Shown piece after piece: positions 16,546 through 26,590 of a stretch of DNA of 45,341 bases; within the stretch, counting starts at the first letter, position 1; each line of letters begins with the position of its first letter. The stretch is from an uncultured Eubacteriaceae bacterium (GTDB lineage Bacteria > Bacillota > Clostridia > Eubacteriales > Eubacteriaceae), in contig CAMBHL010000010.1 in the NCBI GenBank assembly GCA_945867155.1, positions 1 to 45,341 of the forward strand, given 5' to 3'. Made by a program: the position numbers and the translations under genes. The notes under the pieces are model-generated. The model saw only the letters and a program-made list of their open reading frames with translations. It was not told the origin of the DNA and searched no databases.

Positions 16546-17977
16546 CTATTTTTTTTGAAACTACTTCTCTAATAATTTTATTAGCTAATTGAGGATTAGC
16601 TTTACCTTTAGTAGCCTTCATAACTTGCCCTGTTAAAAAGCCATACGCTTTTTTATTACCTGCGGCAATATCAGAAACAGATTTTGGATTATCCTGAACA
16701 ATTTTTTCAATAATAGATTTTAATTCTCCAGTATCCTGCATCTGAGCCCAATTATGCTTTTCAACGATTTCCTTAGGACTTCCTTCTTCATCAAACATTT
16801 TTTCCATTACAGATTTGGCTATTTTCCCAGAAATTGTTCCATCTTGAATTAAATTAATTAATTCTGCCAGATCTTCTGGTGAAAAAGGAATTGTATCCAT
16901 TGTTAAATCTTTTTCTTTTAAATGAGCGGGAATATCGACCATAAGCCAGTTAGCCACTTGCTTGGGATGATTGCATAAATTAACAGTTGATTCAAAAAAG
17001 CGAGCAGTTTCTTTTGTTGATGTAATTAAATTGGCATCATATTCTGGCAAGTTATATTCAGCCATATATCTTTCTTTTTTTGCTTCTGGCATTTCAGGAA
17101 GTTGATCTTTTGCCTTCTTTATTTCATCATCTGAAATAACAATTGGAACCAAATCAGGTTCAGGGAAATAGCGATAATCCTGAGCATCTTCTTTTGAACG
17201 CATTGCAGAGCTTATTCCCTTCACATCATCCCATTTTCTAGTTTCTTGAACAATAGAATGTCCCTTTTTCAGTTCGATGATTTGTCGTTTACTTTCATAT
17301 TTAATTGCCCTTTCCAGAGCACGGAAAGAGTTTAAATTCTTCATTTCAGTTCGAGTACCAAGTTCCTTTGATCCTTTTTCCCGAACAGAAACGTTAACAT
17401 CAAATCGAATGGAACCTTCTTCCATTTTACAATCTGAAACGCCAGTATATTCCAAGGTATTTCTAACTTTTTCGGCAAAAATTCTGGCTTCTTCTGGGCC
17501 ACGGATATCTGGTTCAGAAACTATTTCAATCAATGGAACACCACAGCGATTGACATCAACTAAAGTCCCATCACTCGATTCATGTAATAATTTTCCTGCA
17601 TCTTCTTCGATATGAATACGTGTGATTCCAATTGGCTTTGTTTTGCCATTTACGTTGATATTGACTGTTCCACCCAAGCATAAAGGCCGGTCATATTGAG
17701 AAGTTTGGTAAGCTTTTGGAAGATCAGGATAAAAATAATTTTTACGGTCCATTTTGCTGAAATTTGCAATTTTACAATTTAAAGCTAATCCAGCACGTAC
17801 CGCATATTTGACAACAGATTTATTTAATACAGGCAAAACTCCTGGCATCCCTAAGCAAATAGGGCAGGTATGTGTATTTTCAGGATCTCCGAATTTTGTA
17901 GGGCAAGAACAGAAAATCTTCGTTTTTGTCAACAATTCGGCATGGATTTCCATTCCGACAACAACTTCATATTCCAT
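16538..17977 (-). CDS. gatB: Asp/Glu-tRNA amidotransferase subunit B
   Basis: The tRNA-binding and kinase subunit of GatCAB, which turns misacylated Asp-tRNA-Asn or Glu-tRNA-Gln into the correct amidated form; 479 residues, the normal length. [20 protein letters not shown] opens the cradle domain; the Cys set CSCPT and CPICLG supplies the zinc site; [12 protein letters not shown] is a signature. The C-terminal YqeY-like domain (about 330-479) binds tRNA. ATG follows GAGGGAG; the gene starts 18 bases after gatA. Because a GlnRS is also encoded here, the likely in vivo job is Asn-tRNA synthesis, which is inference. Confidence 0.96.
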   Translation of the reverse strand: MEYEVVVGMEIHAELLTKTKIFCSCPTKFGDPENTHTCPICLGMPGVLPVLNKSVVKYAVRAGLALNCKIANFSKMDRKNYFYPDLPKAYQTSQYDRPLCLGGTVNINVNGKTKPIGITRIHIEEDAGKLLHESSDGTLVDVNRCGVPLIEIVSEPDIRGPEEARIFAEKVRNTLEYTGVSDCKMEEGSIRFDVNVSVREKGSKELGTRTEMKNLNSFRALERAIKYESKRQIIELKKGHSIVQETRKWDDVKGISSAMRSKEDAQDYRYFPEPDLVPIVISDDEIKKAKDQLPEMPEAKKERYMAEYNLPEYDANLITSTKETARFFESTVNLCNHPKQVANWLMVDIPAHLKEKDLTMDTIPFSPEDLAELINLIQDGTISGKIAKSVMEKMFDEEGSPKEIVEKHNWAQMQDTGELKSIIEKIVQDNPKSVSDIAAGNKKAYGFLTGQVMKATKGKANPQLANKIIREVVSKKIDE

Positions 17978-17995
17978 ATATTGATTCTCCCTCTT

Positions 17996-19450
17996 TTATA
18001 AATTCGGTTGATTTTTTCTAAAATCAAAATGCTTTTCCAATGCCCATGCAGCTTGAAGTATTTTTTCTTCTCCTAAAACTGGACCAACAATTTGCAGACC
18101 TATTGGCAATCCCTTATGATCTAACTCTGCCGGAATAGAGATGGCCGGAATACCCGCAATATTAATCGGTACTGTAAAAGTATCAGACATATACATTTGC
18201 AGAGGATCGTTCATTTTTTCTCCGATTTTAAAAGCGGTTGTTGCTGAAGTTGGAGTCAATAACACATCACATTGATCAAAGATCTTTTTGTATTCATTAA
18301 TGATTACAGTACGAACCTGCATGGCTTTTTTATAATACGCATCGTAATATCCTGAACTTAGTGCATAGGTTCCAAGCATGATCCGACGCTTAACTTCTGA
18401 ACCAAATCCTTCTGAACGGGTTTTATAATACATATCGATATAATCCGTATAATCTTTAGCTCTAAAGCCATATCTTACGCCATCATACCTTGCAAGATTA
18501 GAACTTGCTTCAGCGCAGGCGATAATATAATATGCTGCCAAAGCTTGTTTAAAATAGCGAAAATCTACTTCAACAACTTTTGCTCCCATTGATTTATAAG
18601 CAGCAATGGCATCATCCATTGCAGTCTGTACTTCTTCTTGAACCCCTTCAGCTTTATAATTTTTTAGGATGCCAATTGTAAGCTCTTTTGTACCATTTTT
18701 TAATTGATCTGTATAATCTTTTTTAGGCAGATCTAAGGATGTTGAATCTTTAGGATCGTGCCCTGCAATCGCGTTGAGAATAATTGCAGTATCTTCAACG
18801 TCTTTTGCAAAAGTTCCAATTTGATCCAAAGAAGAAGCAAAAGCAATAAGTCCAAAACGGGAAACCAGTCCATAGGTCGGTTTTAATCCAACTACACCGC
18901 ACAATGATGCGGGTTGTCTGATGGACCCTCCTGTATCTGTTCCCAATGCAAAAGCTGCCATATCTGATGCTACGGCAACGGCAGAACCTCCTGAAGAACC
19001 GCCTGGAACTGTAGATAAATCCCATGGGTTTTTAGTGACTTTAAAAGCAGAATTTTCTGTGGAAGATCCCATGGCAAATTCATCCATATTGACTTTTCCG
19101 AGCATAATACTGTTCATGCTGTTTAATCTTTCGTAAACATCAGCATTGTAGGGGGGAATAAAATTATACAGCATCTTAGAAGCTGCCGTAGTTTTAATCC
19201 CTTTTGTGCAAATATTATCTTTTAATGCATATGGAATACCAGACAATGAACAGGTATCATTTTGCTTTTCGGAATCTATTTTTTTCGCTTGATCTTTTGC
19301 TCGGTCTAGGCACTTTAATAAAAAAGCATCCACTTTAGGATCAATTTTTTCGATATGATCAATGTATGAATCGACCAATTCTTCGGTAGAAAATTTACCT
19401 TCTTTTAGAGCTTCTTTTGTTTCATGTATCGTTAAATTGTTAATGCTCAT
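17996..19450 (-). CDS. gatA: Asp/Glu-tRNA amidotransferase subunit A (amidase)
   Basis: The glutaminase subunit of GatCAB, releasing ammonia from glutamine for transamidation. The 484-residue chain is a complete amidase-signature enzyme. The Ser-cisSer-Lys triad is visible: Lys77 (PYALKDN), Ser152 (PGGSSGGS) and the nucleophile Ser176 ([10 protein letters not shown]). These positions are each two less than in the Staphylococcus aureus enzyme. ATG follows TAAGGAG and begins 9 bases after gatC. It is part of gatC-gatA-gatB, whose promoter is at 19781-19809. Confidence 0.97.
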   Translation of the reverse strand: MSINNLTIHETKEALKEGKFSTEELVDSYIDHIEKIDPKVDAFLLKCLDRAKDQAKKIDSEKQNDTCSLSGIPYALKDNICTKGIKTTAASKMLYNFIPPYNADVYERLNSMNSIMLGKVNMDEFAMGSSTENSAFKVTKNPWDLSTVPGGSSGGSAVAVASDMAAFALGTDTGGSIRQPASLCGVVGLKPTYGLVSRFGLIAFASSLDQIGTFAKDVEDTAIILNAIAGHDPKDSTSLDLPKKDYTDQLKNGTKELTIGILKNYKAEGVQEEVQTAMDDAIAAYKSMGAKVVEVDFRYFKQALAAYYIIACAEASSNLARYDGVRYGFRAKDYTDYIDMYYKTRSEGFGSEVKRRIMLGTYALSSGYYDAYYKKAMQVRTVIINEYKKIFDQCDVLLTPTSATTAFKIGEKMNDPLQMYMSDTFTVPINIAGIPAISIPAELDHKGLPIGLQIVGPVLGEEKILQAAWALEKHFDFRKNQPNL

Positions 19451-19459
19451 TGCAGCTCC

Positions 19460-19747
19460 TTAATCTAATACTCGAGGCACTTTAAAACATCCGTTTTCTT
19501 GATCTGGTGCATTCGAAAGGGCAACATCATTACTTAATGGTGTGCCGACGACGTCATCTCGAAATACATTGCTAACTGGCAGAATATGTTCAGTTGGCTG
19601 AATATCTTTTGTATCGACCTCATTTAGAGTCGCAACATAATCCAAAACTGATCCTAATTCCTCTGCCATTTTATTAGTTTCTTCTTCGTTAAAACGAAGT
19701 CTGGCTAATTTAGAAACATATGTTACTTCTTCATTTGAAATACTCAT
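19460..19747 (-). CDS. gatC: Asp/Glu-tRNA amidotransferase subunit C
   Basis: The small 95-residue stabilising subunit that wraps around the GatA-GatB interface. The helical start (EEVTYVSKLARLRFNEEETNKMAEELGSVLDYVATLNEVDT) and the conserved LPVSNVFRDDVV segment are typical. ATG follows TAGGAG. It is the first gene of a unit with a consensus-like promoter 34-62 bases upstream, continuing through gatA, gatB, rph, rdgB and yfcE. Confidence 0.95.
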   Translation of the reverse strand: MSISNEEVTYVSKLARLRFNEEETNKMAEELGSVLDYVATLNEVDTKDIQPTEHILPVSNVFRDDVVGTPLSNDVALSNAPDQENGCFKVPRVLD

Positions 19748-19780
19748 TGTTACTCCTAATCATTACTCAAATATAGATTT

Positions 19781-19809
19781 ATTATAAATAAAAGAAATTA
19801 CTTTTTCAA
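19781..19809 (-). promoter_or_regulatory. SigA-type promoter of the gatCAB unit
   Basis: On the minus strand TTGAAA (19804-19809) and TATAAT (19781-19786) are separated by exactly 17 bases. Transcription would start near 19774, about 27 bases before the gatC ATG, giving the gat genes a transcript separate from pcrA-ligA. Confidence 0.75.
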
Positions 19810-19851
19810 TATACGTTTATACGATAGAAGCTCAAAGTCAAATAGTGTTAT

Positions 19852-21810
19852 TTACTGATTTGAAAATTTCTGAATAAATTCTTCTTCAGTAATAATAGGA
19901 ATGCCTAGCTCTTTTGCTTTTCTATTTTTTGAACTTTCACTTTCAATATTATTATTAATCAAATAATCTGTATTTTTTGAAACACTGCTAGCAACATGAC
20001 CATTTTGACTTAAAATATAAGTTTTTAACGCATCTCTATTTTTATAATGAGATAATTTTCCTGTAATAACAAAAGTCAATTGATCGCAGTTATTGTCTTT
20101 ATTTGTACTTATGTTTATAACCGTTAATTGAGCTAATAAAGAATTAAATTCAGATGAATTTTTCTTATACCATTGTAAAATGGAATCCGACATTTTATCG
20201 CCAATTCCATTTATTTGAGAAAAAGACTCCCTTTTTCTCGCATACATAATAAATTGATCGAAACCAATCGCTTCAATAATTCGTCTTGATGCATCGACAC
20301 CTATCATTGGAATGCAAAGCGCATATAATAAATTTTCGGCTTTAACTTTTCGGCTATTTTCAATAGCCTGCAACAAATTAGTGGTAGACTTTTCTCCAAA
20401 TCCATCAAGTTCTATAATTTCATTTTTATGATTTTTTAATAAAAAGATATCCGCAAAATTTTTAATGTATCCTTCGTTAATAAATTTATTAAGAGATTGA
20501 AGCGAAAAACCATTAATGTCCATTCCGTAACGGCTTACAAAACGTTCATATTTTTTAAGTGATTTTGCCGGGCACTCAAAATTAGTACAATGAAGTGTTT
20601 TTGCACCGGACGAGGATATTTCTATACGCGTTGGAGAATGACAAACTGGACATTTATCTGGAATGATAAATTTATTTTTGGGCGTTGCAAAAATTATTTT
20701 GGGGATGATTTTATTTGCTTTTATGACTTTTAATTCGGTCCCTTCTCCCCCGATTCCCAAACGCTCACATTCACTAATATTATGTAATGTTGCTCTTTTA
20801 ACTATTGTGCCTTCTAATTTAACAGGATTAAATACAGCGACAGGCGTAATTGTAGAAGCCGCACAGGACCATTCGACTTTAATTAATTGTGTAGCTTTTG
20901 ATTTATCTTCCCATTTAAATGCGAGTCCCGCACGCTGTGCATGATGTCCTGTGACAGTGCCGCCCTGAGCGTAATCCGTATCATCAAATGCAATAACAAG
21001 TCCATCTACAGGAAAATTTATTTCCCCATTCGTAACTCTTTTAGTCCATCTTTCAATGCCTTGTCGAATTTGACTGGGATGCAGCCGTTCTGATTCTACT
21101 GGATGAAAACCTAATTCCTTTAAAAATTGCATCCTTTCTCCCCAAGATACAATGTGTCGATCGATATAAACCAACGTAAAAGGAAACCATTGAATATTTC
21201 GTCTTTTAATTTCCTTAATATCTTTTAGACTCAAAGATCCTGACGCAAGGTTTCTTGGATTTGCGTAGTCATCATCTGAAGAAAGGCAAAAATTTTCAAA
21301 ATCATCATATGTAATAATTGCTTCTCCGCGAACGACGAGATGACCGATAAAATTAATCGAAAGCGGAAGACCGTGTATAGCCGCAGCTATCGAAGTAATA
21401 TTTGTCCCGATGGTTCCGTTTCCTCTCGTCGCCAGGGTAGTTAACTTGCCATCATCATATGTCGCGACAAGTGTCAACCCATCTAACTTCCATGATAACC
21501 AGATATCCTTATGTTCAGCCCAAGCGATTAAATCCGGTATTTGCTTTGTTTTAGCCAACGATAATGCCGGAAATTCATGTGTGATCTTTTCTTCTCCGGT
21601 ATTTTCATATGTACCAACAGATTGTGTTGGACTATCTTTTAAAATATATCCTGTTTCTTTTTCTAAAGTATTAAGCTGATCAAAAAGTTTGTCCCATTCG
21701 TAATTGGACATTTTTTCTTCTTTGCCATTATAATAAGCCTCTGATGCATCATTTAATGTCCGGACTAATTTTTCAATTTGTGTTTTTTTATCGTTAATTT
21801 CAGTCTTCAT
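19852..21810 (-). CDS. ligA: NAD-dependent DNA ligase
   Basis: Seals nicks using NAD+ in replication and repair. The 652 residues hold all expected parts: Ia domain (1-65), adenylation domain with the active-site Lys108 in WKLDG, NPRNLASGSL near 184-193, an OB fold (about 310-375), a four-Cys zinc finger (Cys387, 390, 408, 413), helix-hairpin-helix motifs (LDGFGEKS, INGIGDKM) and a BRCT domain (575-652). It belongs to the divergent clostridial branch: the usual KIDG is KLDG, and the OB-fold segment that normally reads RTG is CAAST. It begins 3 bases after the pcrA stop with little Shine-Dalgarno, so it probably depends on coupling. pcrA-ligA-gatCAB is the Bacillus order. Confidence 0.94.
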   Translation of the reverse strand: MKTEINDKKTQIEKLVRTLNDASEAYYNGKEEKMSNYEWDKLFDQLNTLEKETGYILKDSPTQSVGTYENTGEEKITHEFPALSLAKTKQIPDLIAWAEHKDIWLSWKLDGLTLVATYDDGKLTTLATRGNGTIGTNITSIAAAIHGLPLSINFIGHLVVRGEAIITYDDFENFCLSSDDDYANPRNLASGSLSLKDIKEIKRRNIQWFPFTLVYIDRHIVSWGERMQFLKELGFHPVESERLHPSQIRQGIERWTKRVTNGEINFPVDGLVIAFDDTDYAQGGTVTGHHAQRAGLAFKWEDKSKATQLIKVEWSCAASTITPVAVFNPVKLEGTIVKRATLHNISECERLGIGGEGTELKVIKANKIIPKIIFATPKNKFIIPDKCPVCHSPTRIEISSSGAKTLHCTNFECPAKSLKKYERFVSRYGMDINGFSLQSLNKFINEGYIKNFADIFLLKNHKNEIIELDGFGEKSTTNLLQAIENSRKVKAENLLYALCIPMIGVDASRRIIEAIGFDQFIMYARKRESFSQINGIGDKMSDSILQWYKKNSSEFNSLLAQLTVINISTNKDNNCDQLTFVITGKLSHYKNRDALKTYILSQNGHVASSVSKNTDYLINNNIESESSKNRKAKELGIPIITEEEFIQKFSNQ

Positions 21811-21813
21811 GAT

Positions 21814-24012
21814 TTACTCGCTTACTAACTGCACATAAGAAGGTGAAAGTTTTTTGATTCCAATGCCGGGAAAAGCAACAGAAATTTGATTTTTTTGAAC
21901 ATCGATAATGGTACCAATTCCAAATTTTTTATGTTTCACCTTGTCAGCTGGATGAAAGGCTGATGAGCTCTGGGAACTCGTTTTGACAGTATGATGTTTA
22001 TTGTATTTCAGACTTTTTGTAAAGGCCTGATATTGATTACTACGATTTTCCGTATGATGTGAATGATCAGTGGAATAAATAGGTTCAATATAATCGATAC
22101 TTTCTTTTGGTAATTCTTTAAGAAAGCGGGAAGGTAATTCTGGTTGAGTCCTTCCATATATTGTTCGTGATTTTGCGTATGTCAAGAATAATCTTTTTTG
22201 AGCTCTTGTGATCCCAACATAGCATATTCGTCTTTCTTCTTCCATTTGAGAATCATTATCAAAAGAACGAATATGCGGAAATATGCCGTCTTCCATTCCA
22301 GGCATAAAAACAACTGGAAATTCCAATCCTTTAGCATTATGCAACGTCATTAATAATACTTTTCCATTGTTTTCGTCATATTTGTCAGTATCACTTGTCA
22401 AAGACACAGTTTCTAAATAAGCGCGGAGCGACGTGTCATCTGAATTGTTTTCAAATTCCACAGCACTTGAGATTAATTCACGAATATTTTCGATTCTGGC
22501 CTCTGCATTTTGAGTTTTCCCAATTTTTAACATTTCTATATAGCCGCTTTTATCAATAACTTCCTGAATTAATTCGGACACGCCTACACATTCAGACTGT
22601 GACATTAAATATTTTAATAAATTTGAAAATTCTTTGACCTTTTCTCTTGCATTTTTTGATAATTCTGGATTTTCATCACAATGAAATACAGAATCAAGAA
22701 AACTATATCCTTTAAAGTCAGCGAAATCCTGCAATTTTTGGATTGTCATGTTTCCAATTCCGCGTCTAGGAACATTAATGATTCTCATCGCATCTAAATT
22801 ATCCTGCGGATTGTATAAAATATGTAAATAAGCAATAATGTCTTTGATTTCTTGTCTTGAATAAAAATTTGTTCCGCCAATAAGCTGATAAGAAATTTTA
22901 TTTCTCATAAAAGATTCTTCAAATAAACGTGACTGTGCATTGGTACGATACAATATAGCAATATCGTTATATTTGTAATGATCGTTTTCTTTTAACTCCT
23001 TTATTTTATTTGAAATATATTCTGCCTCTTCATTTCCTGTTTCAAATGAACGCAGCGCTATTTTATGAGGATCATCGGGATTATCCGTCCATAAGTTTTT
23101 TTCTTTTCTTTCTTTATTAAAAGATATTACATGGTTGGCTACATTCAGTATTGATGGCGTCGAGCGGTAATTCTTTTCAAGTTTTATGATCTTAGCCCCA
23201 GGATAATCCTTTTCAAAATTTAGAATATTGTGAATGTCGGCTCCTCTCCAACCATAAATACTCTGATCATCGTCGCCACACACACAAATATTTTGCCGAT
23301 TTCCAGAAAGCATATGAACAAGTTCGTATTGATTATGATTGGTATCTTGATATTCATCGACCAAGATATACTTAAACTTATTCTGATAATTTTGCAAAAT
23401 CTGTGGATTGGTTTTGAATAAAATAATCGTATTAAGGATCAGGTCATCAAAATCCATTGCATTATTATTTTTTAATTCCGCCTGATACAGTTTATAAAAT
23501 TGCGCAATCTTTTCTTTACGAAAATCGCCGGAAACTTCTTTTTCATATTGTTTTGGCAGCAATGTATTTTCTTTAGCCAGTGAAATTTCTCCAATAACGC
23601 TAGCAAAGGGAAAAAACTTATCAGAAAAATTCAATGACTTCATCACTTGCTTATATAACCGTTTTTGATCATCTGTATCATAGATAACAAAATTTTTATT
23701 ATAGCCTAGAAATTCTGCATACATACGCAAGATCCGAGCACACATGGCGTGAAATGTGTACATCCAGATGTTCCGAGAATCTTTAATGTTCATAGAGGAA
23801 ATTCTATTTCGCATTTCTTCAGCTGCTTTATTTGTGAAAGTAATGGCTAAAATTTGGGATGGATAGGCTAATTTTTGATCGATAATGTAAGCAATTCGAT
23901 GAATGATAGTTTTAGTTTTTCCTGAACCAGCGCCCGCCAAGATTAGCAGAGGTCCTTCCGTTGATATAACTGCTTCTTTTTGTTGCGTATTTAATCCTTG
24001 TGTAATATTCAT
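21814..24012 (-). CDS. pcrA: UvrD/PcrA superfamily 1A DNA helicase
   Basis: A 3'-to-5' helicase for nucleotide excision repair, replication restart and removing RecA or stalled polymerases. Visible motifs: Q motif GLNTQQKEAV, Walker A AGAGSGKT, motif Ia ITFTNKAAEEM, Walker B VDEYQDTN, GDDDQSIYGWRGAD (motif III), LEKNYRS (IV), LMTLHNAKGLEFPVVFMPG (V) and VGITRAQKRLFLTYA (VI). The C-terminal Tudor-like domain (DKVKHKKFGIGTIIDV) binds RNA polymerase in Bacillus PcrA. I choose the ATG at 24012, which gives the typical start (MNITQGLN); a GTG at 24018 is two codons upstream. It starts 8 bases after the unknown zinc-ribbon gene. Confidence 0.96.
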   Translation of the reverse strand: MNITQGLNTQQKEAVISTEGPLLILAGAGSGKTKTIIHRIAYIIDQKLAYPSQILAITFTNKAAEEMRNRISSMNIKDSRNIWMYTFHAMCARILRMYAEFLGYNKNFVIYDTDDQKRLYKQVMKSLNFSDKFFPFASVIGEISLAKENTLLPKQYEKEVSGDFRKEKIAQFYKLYQAELKNNNAMDFDDLILNTIILFKTNPQILQNYQNKFKYILVDEYQDTNHNQYELVHMLSGNRQNICVCGDDDQSIYGWRGADIHNILNFEKDYPGAKIIKLEKNYRSTPSILNVANHVISFNKERKEKNLWTDNPDDPHKIALRSFETGNEEAEYISNKIKELKENDHYKYNDIAILYRTNAQSRLFEESFMRNKISYQLIGGTNFYSRQEIKDIIAYLHILYNPQDNLDAMRIINVPRRGIGNMTIQKLQDFADFKGYSFLDSVFHCDENPELSKNAREKVKEFSNLLKYLMSQSECVGVSELIQEVIDKSGYIEMLKIGKTQNAEARIENIRELISSAVEFENNSDDTSLRAYLETVSLTSDTDKYDENNGKVLLMTLHNAKGLEFPVVFMPGMEDGIFPHIRSFDNDSQMEEERRICYVGITRAQKRLFLTYAKSRTIYGRTQPELPSRFLKELPKESIDYIEPIYSTDHSHHTENRSNQYQAFTKSLKYNKHHTVKTSSQSSSAFHPADKVKHKKFGIGTIIDVQKNQISVAFPGIGIKKLSPSYVQLVSE

Positions 24013-24020
24013 TTTCACTT

Positions 24021-26042
24021 TTATTTGTTATCGTCCTTATCTTCTAACATCTCAGACGGAATCTCAATTCCATGATCGTAATTGAGGTTTTGCTGACTTC
24101 TAACAAAAACGCTCATTGCACGTTGATAATTTTCAAAAAAGTGACGGTCTTTTGGCAATATTCCCTTACTAATCAAGTAATAAACAAATAATCCAAAATA
24201 ATACGCTTTTTGAGGTTCAATGTTTGTTAGACTAAGATAATATTCAAAGGCTTGTTCAATAGATATATTTTGATCTATTTCGTCTCCATTGATTCGAATC
24301 CATTCTTCTGACAAAATATCAATCAAAGAATGTTCCAAATAATCTAACATGATCCCTTTTACAATCTCTGTATCATCTAATTTCAATGTTTTCATTAAAT
24401 CTGATGCACCTTTATCAAAAGCATGTATAATTCTGTTCGTGTATATTGTATGATGGTTAAACTGGTCAAACGATAAATTGGTATGATCCGTTAATAATTT
24501 TTTTAAAAATGGACTGTCTTTTACAATTTCCTGATAGATCGTAAACCATTCATCATACATGCAAAATGGGATATAGCCAAAAATTGAAAACAAGCGATCT
24601 GTCACACGCTTTACTTCTAATAATTTATCGCGATCAGTATAGATTTCCTGCCTTATTTCCATATAACGATCCATTTGAAAATCAGAATTGTTTTTAATAA
24701 AAAAGAGCAGCAGCTCATCAATCACTTCAATTTTTGAGCTATAGAATATTATGCCATTATTTAATCTGTCTTCAAAAATATGTTGATTGTTATCAGGTAT
24801 TTGAATATATTTATCTCCTCGATATAATATATCGTTGACAGGATAATAAATATCGTTAGGATAATTATTTTCAAAGACAAATAAATATTTGTTTGCTTTT
24901 TTTAAGAAAATAATATATCCTCGAGATGAAAAGAATCCCCATATATGATCTGTTTTAAATCCAGGAATTTTAATATTACAGTTTGAAATAAACAAACATT
25001 GACTTTGAATATATTCTACAATTTCATCCCTCGTTCTTATTCCCATTGTCAAAAAATTTGTTAAATAATCTCTTATTAACAAATCTACAGAAATACCGTA
25101 AGGATTATAAAGATCTAATATAGGAATTTCTGAAATAGTTTTTATATTTTTTACTAGAATTAATAGGACACTGTCAACGTGTAATGTAGATATTGGAGAA
25201 TTTTTGAAAATTTTTCGAAGATCATCTCGTACTTTTTCGCCCAGTTGATTTAGAATCAATCTATGTTTTTGATCCTCTTTTTCCTTTAACTGTTTATTGA
25301 AATAATCAATCAATTTCGTAATTTGAAATAATTGATTTTCATTATTACTATAAATAACTACATTTCTATTTTGAAAAAATTCCGAAGAATATTTAACATT
25401 TAAGAATTGAATTGATTGTAAGCCATCTTGCCTTTTAAGTGCATATTTAATTTCTTCATTTGGTGAAAAACGTGCAAAAATAATGTTATTATTTTCAGTC
25501 TTTCGAAAAATGATTCCTCGTTTATTTAGAATTAAATCTGTCCATACCTGTGGTACGGATTGACTGCAATTAGCTTGTAATTGATTAAGCATTAAAGTCG
25601 TATTATTAAAATATTTACTGTAGCTTAATAATTCAGCATTTTCTAAATTAGAGGAAAATCCGTAATCTAAAATTTTTTTAATTATTTTCGATAGTATTAT
25701 TTTTTCTGTGTCGTATTCATCCGCCGTCTCTCCGATGAAAACTTGAAACAAAGCACTCCTTTTGTCTGCAAAATGAGGATTATTTTCCAAAATTGTTATT
25801 AACGATACAAAAATAATAGTATCCAAATCAGCTGAAATAATATTAGAAAACGGATAGTCATTCAGTAATATCTTCCGTATATCTTGTGTAAGATTATTAA
25901 GTTTAGTAACAGCATCTGTCAATAAATTGTTGCACTTCGCGCATAAATTGTGATATTCAATATTCAATTTAGCGTTTTTAAAACTATGTGCCCTCGAAAA
26001 AAAACCAATTTCTTTTCCGCAGCGTTCACAGGAAATTTTCAT
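24021..26042 (-). CDS. Unrecognised 673-residue zinc-ribbon protein with an internal duplication
   Basis: I do not recognise this protein. Residues 5-37 form a likely zinc ribbon (Cys5 and Cys8 in CERCGKEIGFFSR, Cys34 and Cys37 in CAKC), similar in style to the ribbons of DUF4428 proteins. Two stretches look like copies of each other: about 54-250 and 272-450. Each opens with a helix (DIRKILLND; DLRKIFKNS), has a Trp before a beta-rich part (W167 with KRGIIFRKTENNNIIF; W368 with SRGYIIFLKKANKYLF) and closes with a strand and helix (NVVIYSNNENQLFQITKLIDYF; GIIFYSSKIEVIDELLLFF). Residues 455-673 are mostly helical. No signal peptide or membrane segment is seen. ATG follows AGGGA. It lies between a glycosylase and pcrA, 8 bases before the latter. 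Confidence 0.8.
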   Translation of the reverse strand: MKISCERCGKEIGFFSRAHSFKNAKLNIEYHNLCAKCNNLLTDAVTKLNNLTQDIRKILLNDYPFSNIISADLDTIIFVSLITILENNPHFADKRSALFQVFIGETADEYDTEKIILSKIIKKILDYGFSSNLENAELLSYSKYFNNTTLMLNQLQANCSQSVPQVWTDLILNKRGIIFRKTENNNIIFARFSPNEEIKYALKRQDGLQSIQFLNVKYSSEFFQNRNVVIYSNNENQLFQITKLIDYFNKQLKEKEDQKHRLILNQLGEKVRDDLRKIFKNSPISTLHVDSVLLILVKNIKTISEIPILDLYNPYGISVDLLIRDYLTNFLTMGIRTRDEIVEYIQSQCLFISNCNIKIPGFKTDHIWGFFSSRGYIIFLKKANKYLFVFENNYPNDIYYPVNDILYRGDKYIQIPDNNQHIFEDRLNNGIIFYSSKIEVIDELLLFFIKNNSDFQMDRYMEIRQEIYTDRDKLLEVKRVTDRLFSIFGYIPFCMYDEWFTIYQEIVKDSPFLKKLLTDHTNLSFDQFNHHTIYTNRIIHAFDKGASDLMKTLKLDDTEIVKGIMLDYLEHSLIDILSEEWIRINGDEIDQNISIEQAFEYYLSLTNIEPQKAYYFGLFVYYLISKGILPKDRHFFENYQRAMSVFVRSQQNLNYDHGIEIPSEMLEDKDDNK

Positions 26043-26074
26043 ATTATTCCCTATCCTTTCAATGACAATTATTA

Positions 26075-26590
26075 TTAATTAATATAATTCGCTATTAGTT
26101 TATAGGATTGTATCAACTGTTCTAGGCTCATCGAAGCATTTGCAGAACTCGTAGAAGGTAAATTCAAATATACTATGTTTTGAATGCAATCATCTTGAAC
26201 CCATCGCTTTTTAAAAAGCGAATCAGCTTTTTTCCCAGTTGTAACTATTAAATTAATAGAAGTTCTGCTCAAAATGAAGTGTAAATCATTATAAAGAACA
26301 TCTTTAATGGATGAATCTGAAGCTCCCTGAATATTACAACTTGCTATTACATCCCACAGTGCGATTTTCCATTTTTCTAGAAAGAATTTCTTTTCTAGCA
26401 TACTTTTCGGTACAATATCATTAAAAACAGCAGCTAACACTTTCCAAAATCGATTTTGGGGATGTCCATAATAGAACTTGCTTTCACGTGATTTTGGAGA
26501 GGGAAAGCTTCCTAAAATTAATATTTTAGAATTCTTTTTATAAAACGGCTCTAGTTCATGTTCAATTCTTTTCAAAGTCATCTTTCCCAT
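26075..26590 (-). CDS. Hypoxanthine-DNA glycosylase (UDG superfamily, family 6 type)
   Basis: A 171-residue base-excision enzyme probably removing hypoxanthine (deaminated adenine) from DNA. The motif LILGSFPSPKSRESKFYYGHPQNRFWKVL is typical of DNA-deoxyinosine glycosylases, as are the central LWDVIASCNIQGASDSSI and the late LPSTSSANA loop. I start it at the ATG at 26590, which overlaps the end of the membrane-protein gene by 29 bases; an ATG at 26581 is also possible, and the frame runs up to 26650 without a ribosome binding site. Its place upstream of pcrA and ligA suggests a small DNA-repair cluster, and rdgB in the next unit acts on the same lesion in the nucleotide pool. Confidence 0.85.
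   Translation of the reverse strand: MGKMTLKRIEHELEPFYKKNSKILILGSFPSPKSRESKFYYGHPQNRFWKVLAAVFNDIVPKSMLEKKFFLEKWKIALWDVIASCNIQGASDSSIKDVLYNDLHFILSRTSINLIVTTGKKADSLFKKRWVQDDCIQNIVYLNLPSTSSANASMSLEQLIQSYKLIANYIN

Noticed and set aside
19810..19851. A hairpin after ligA (AGTAAATA with TATTTGACT) as a terminator
   Set aside because: The stem needs a bulge, is very AT-rich and has no U-run after it; I could not support a terminator here.
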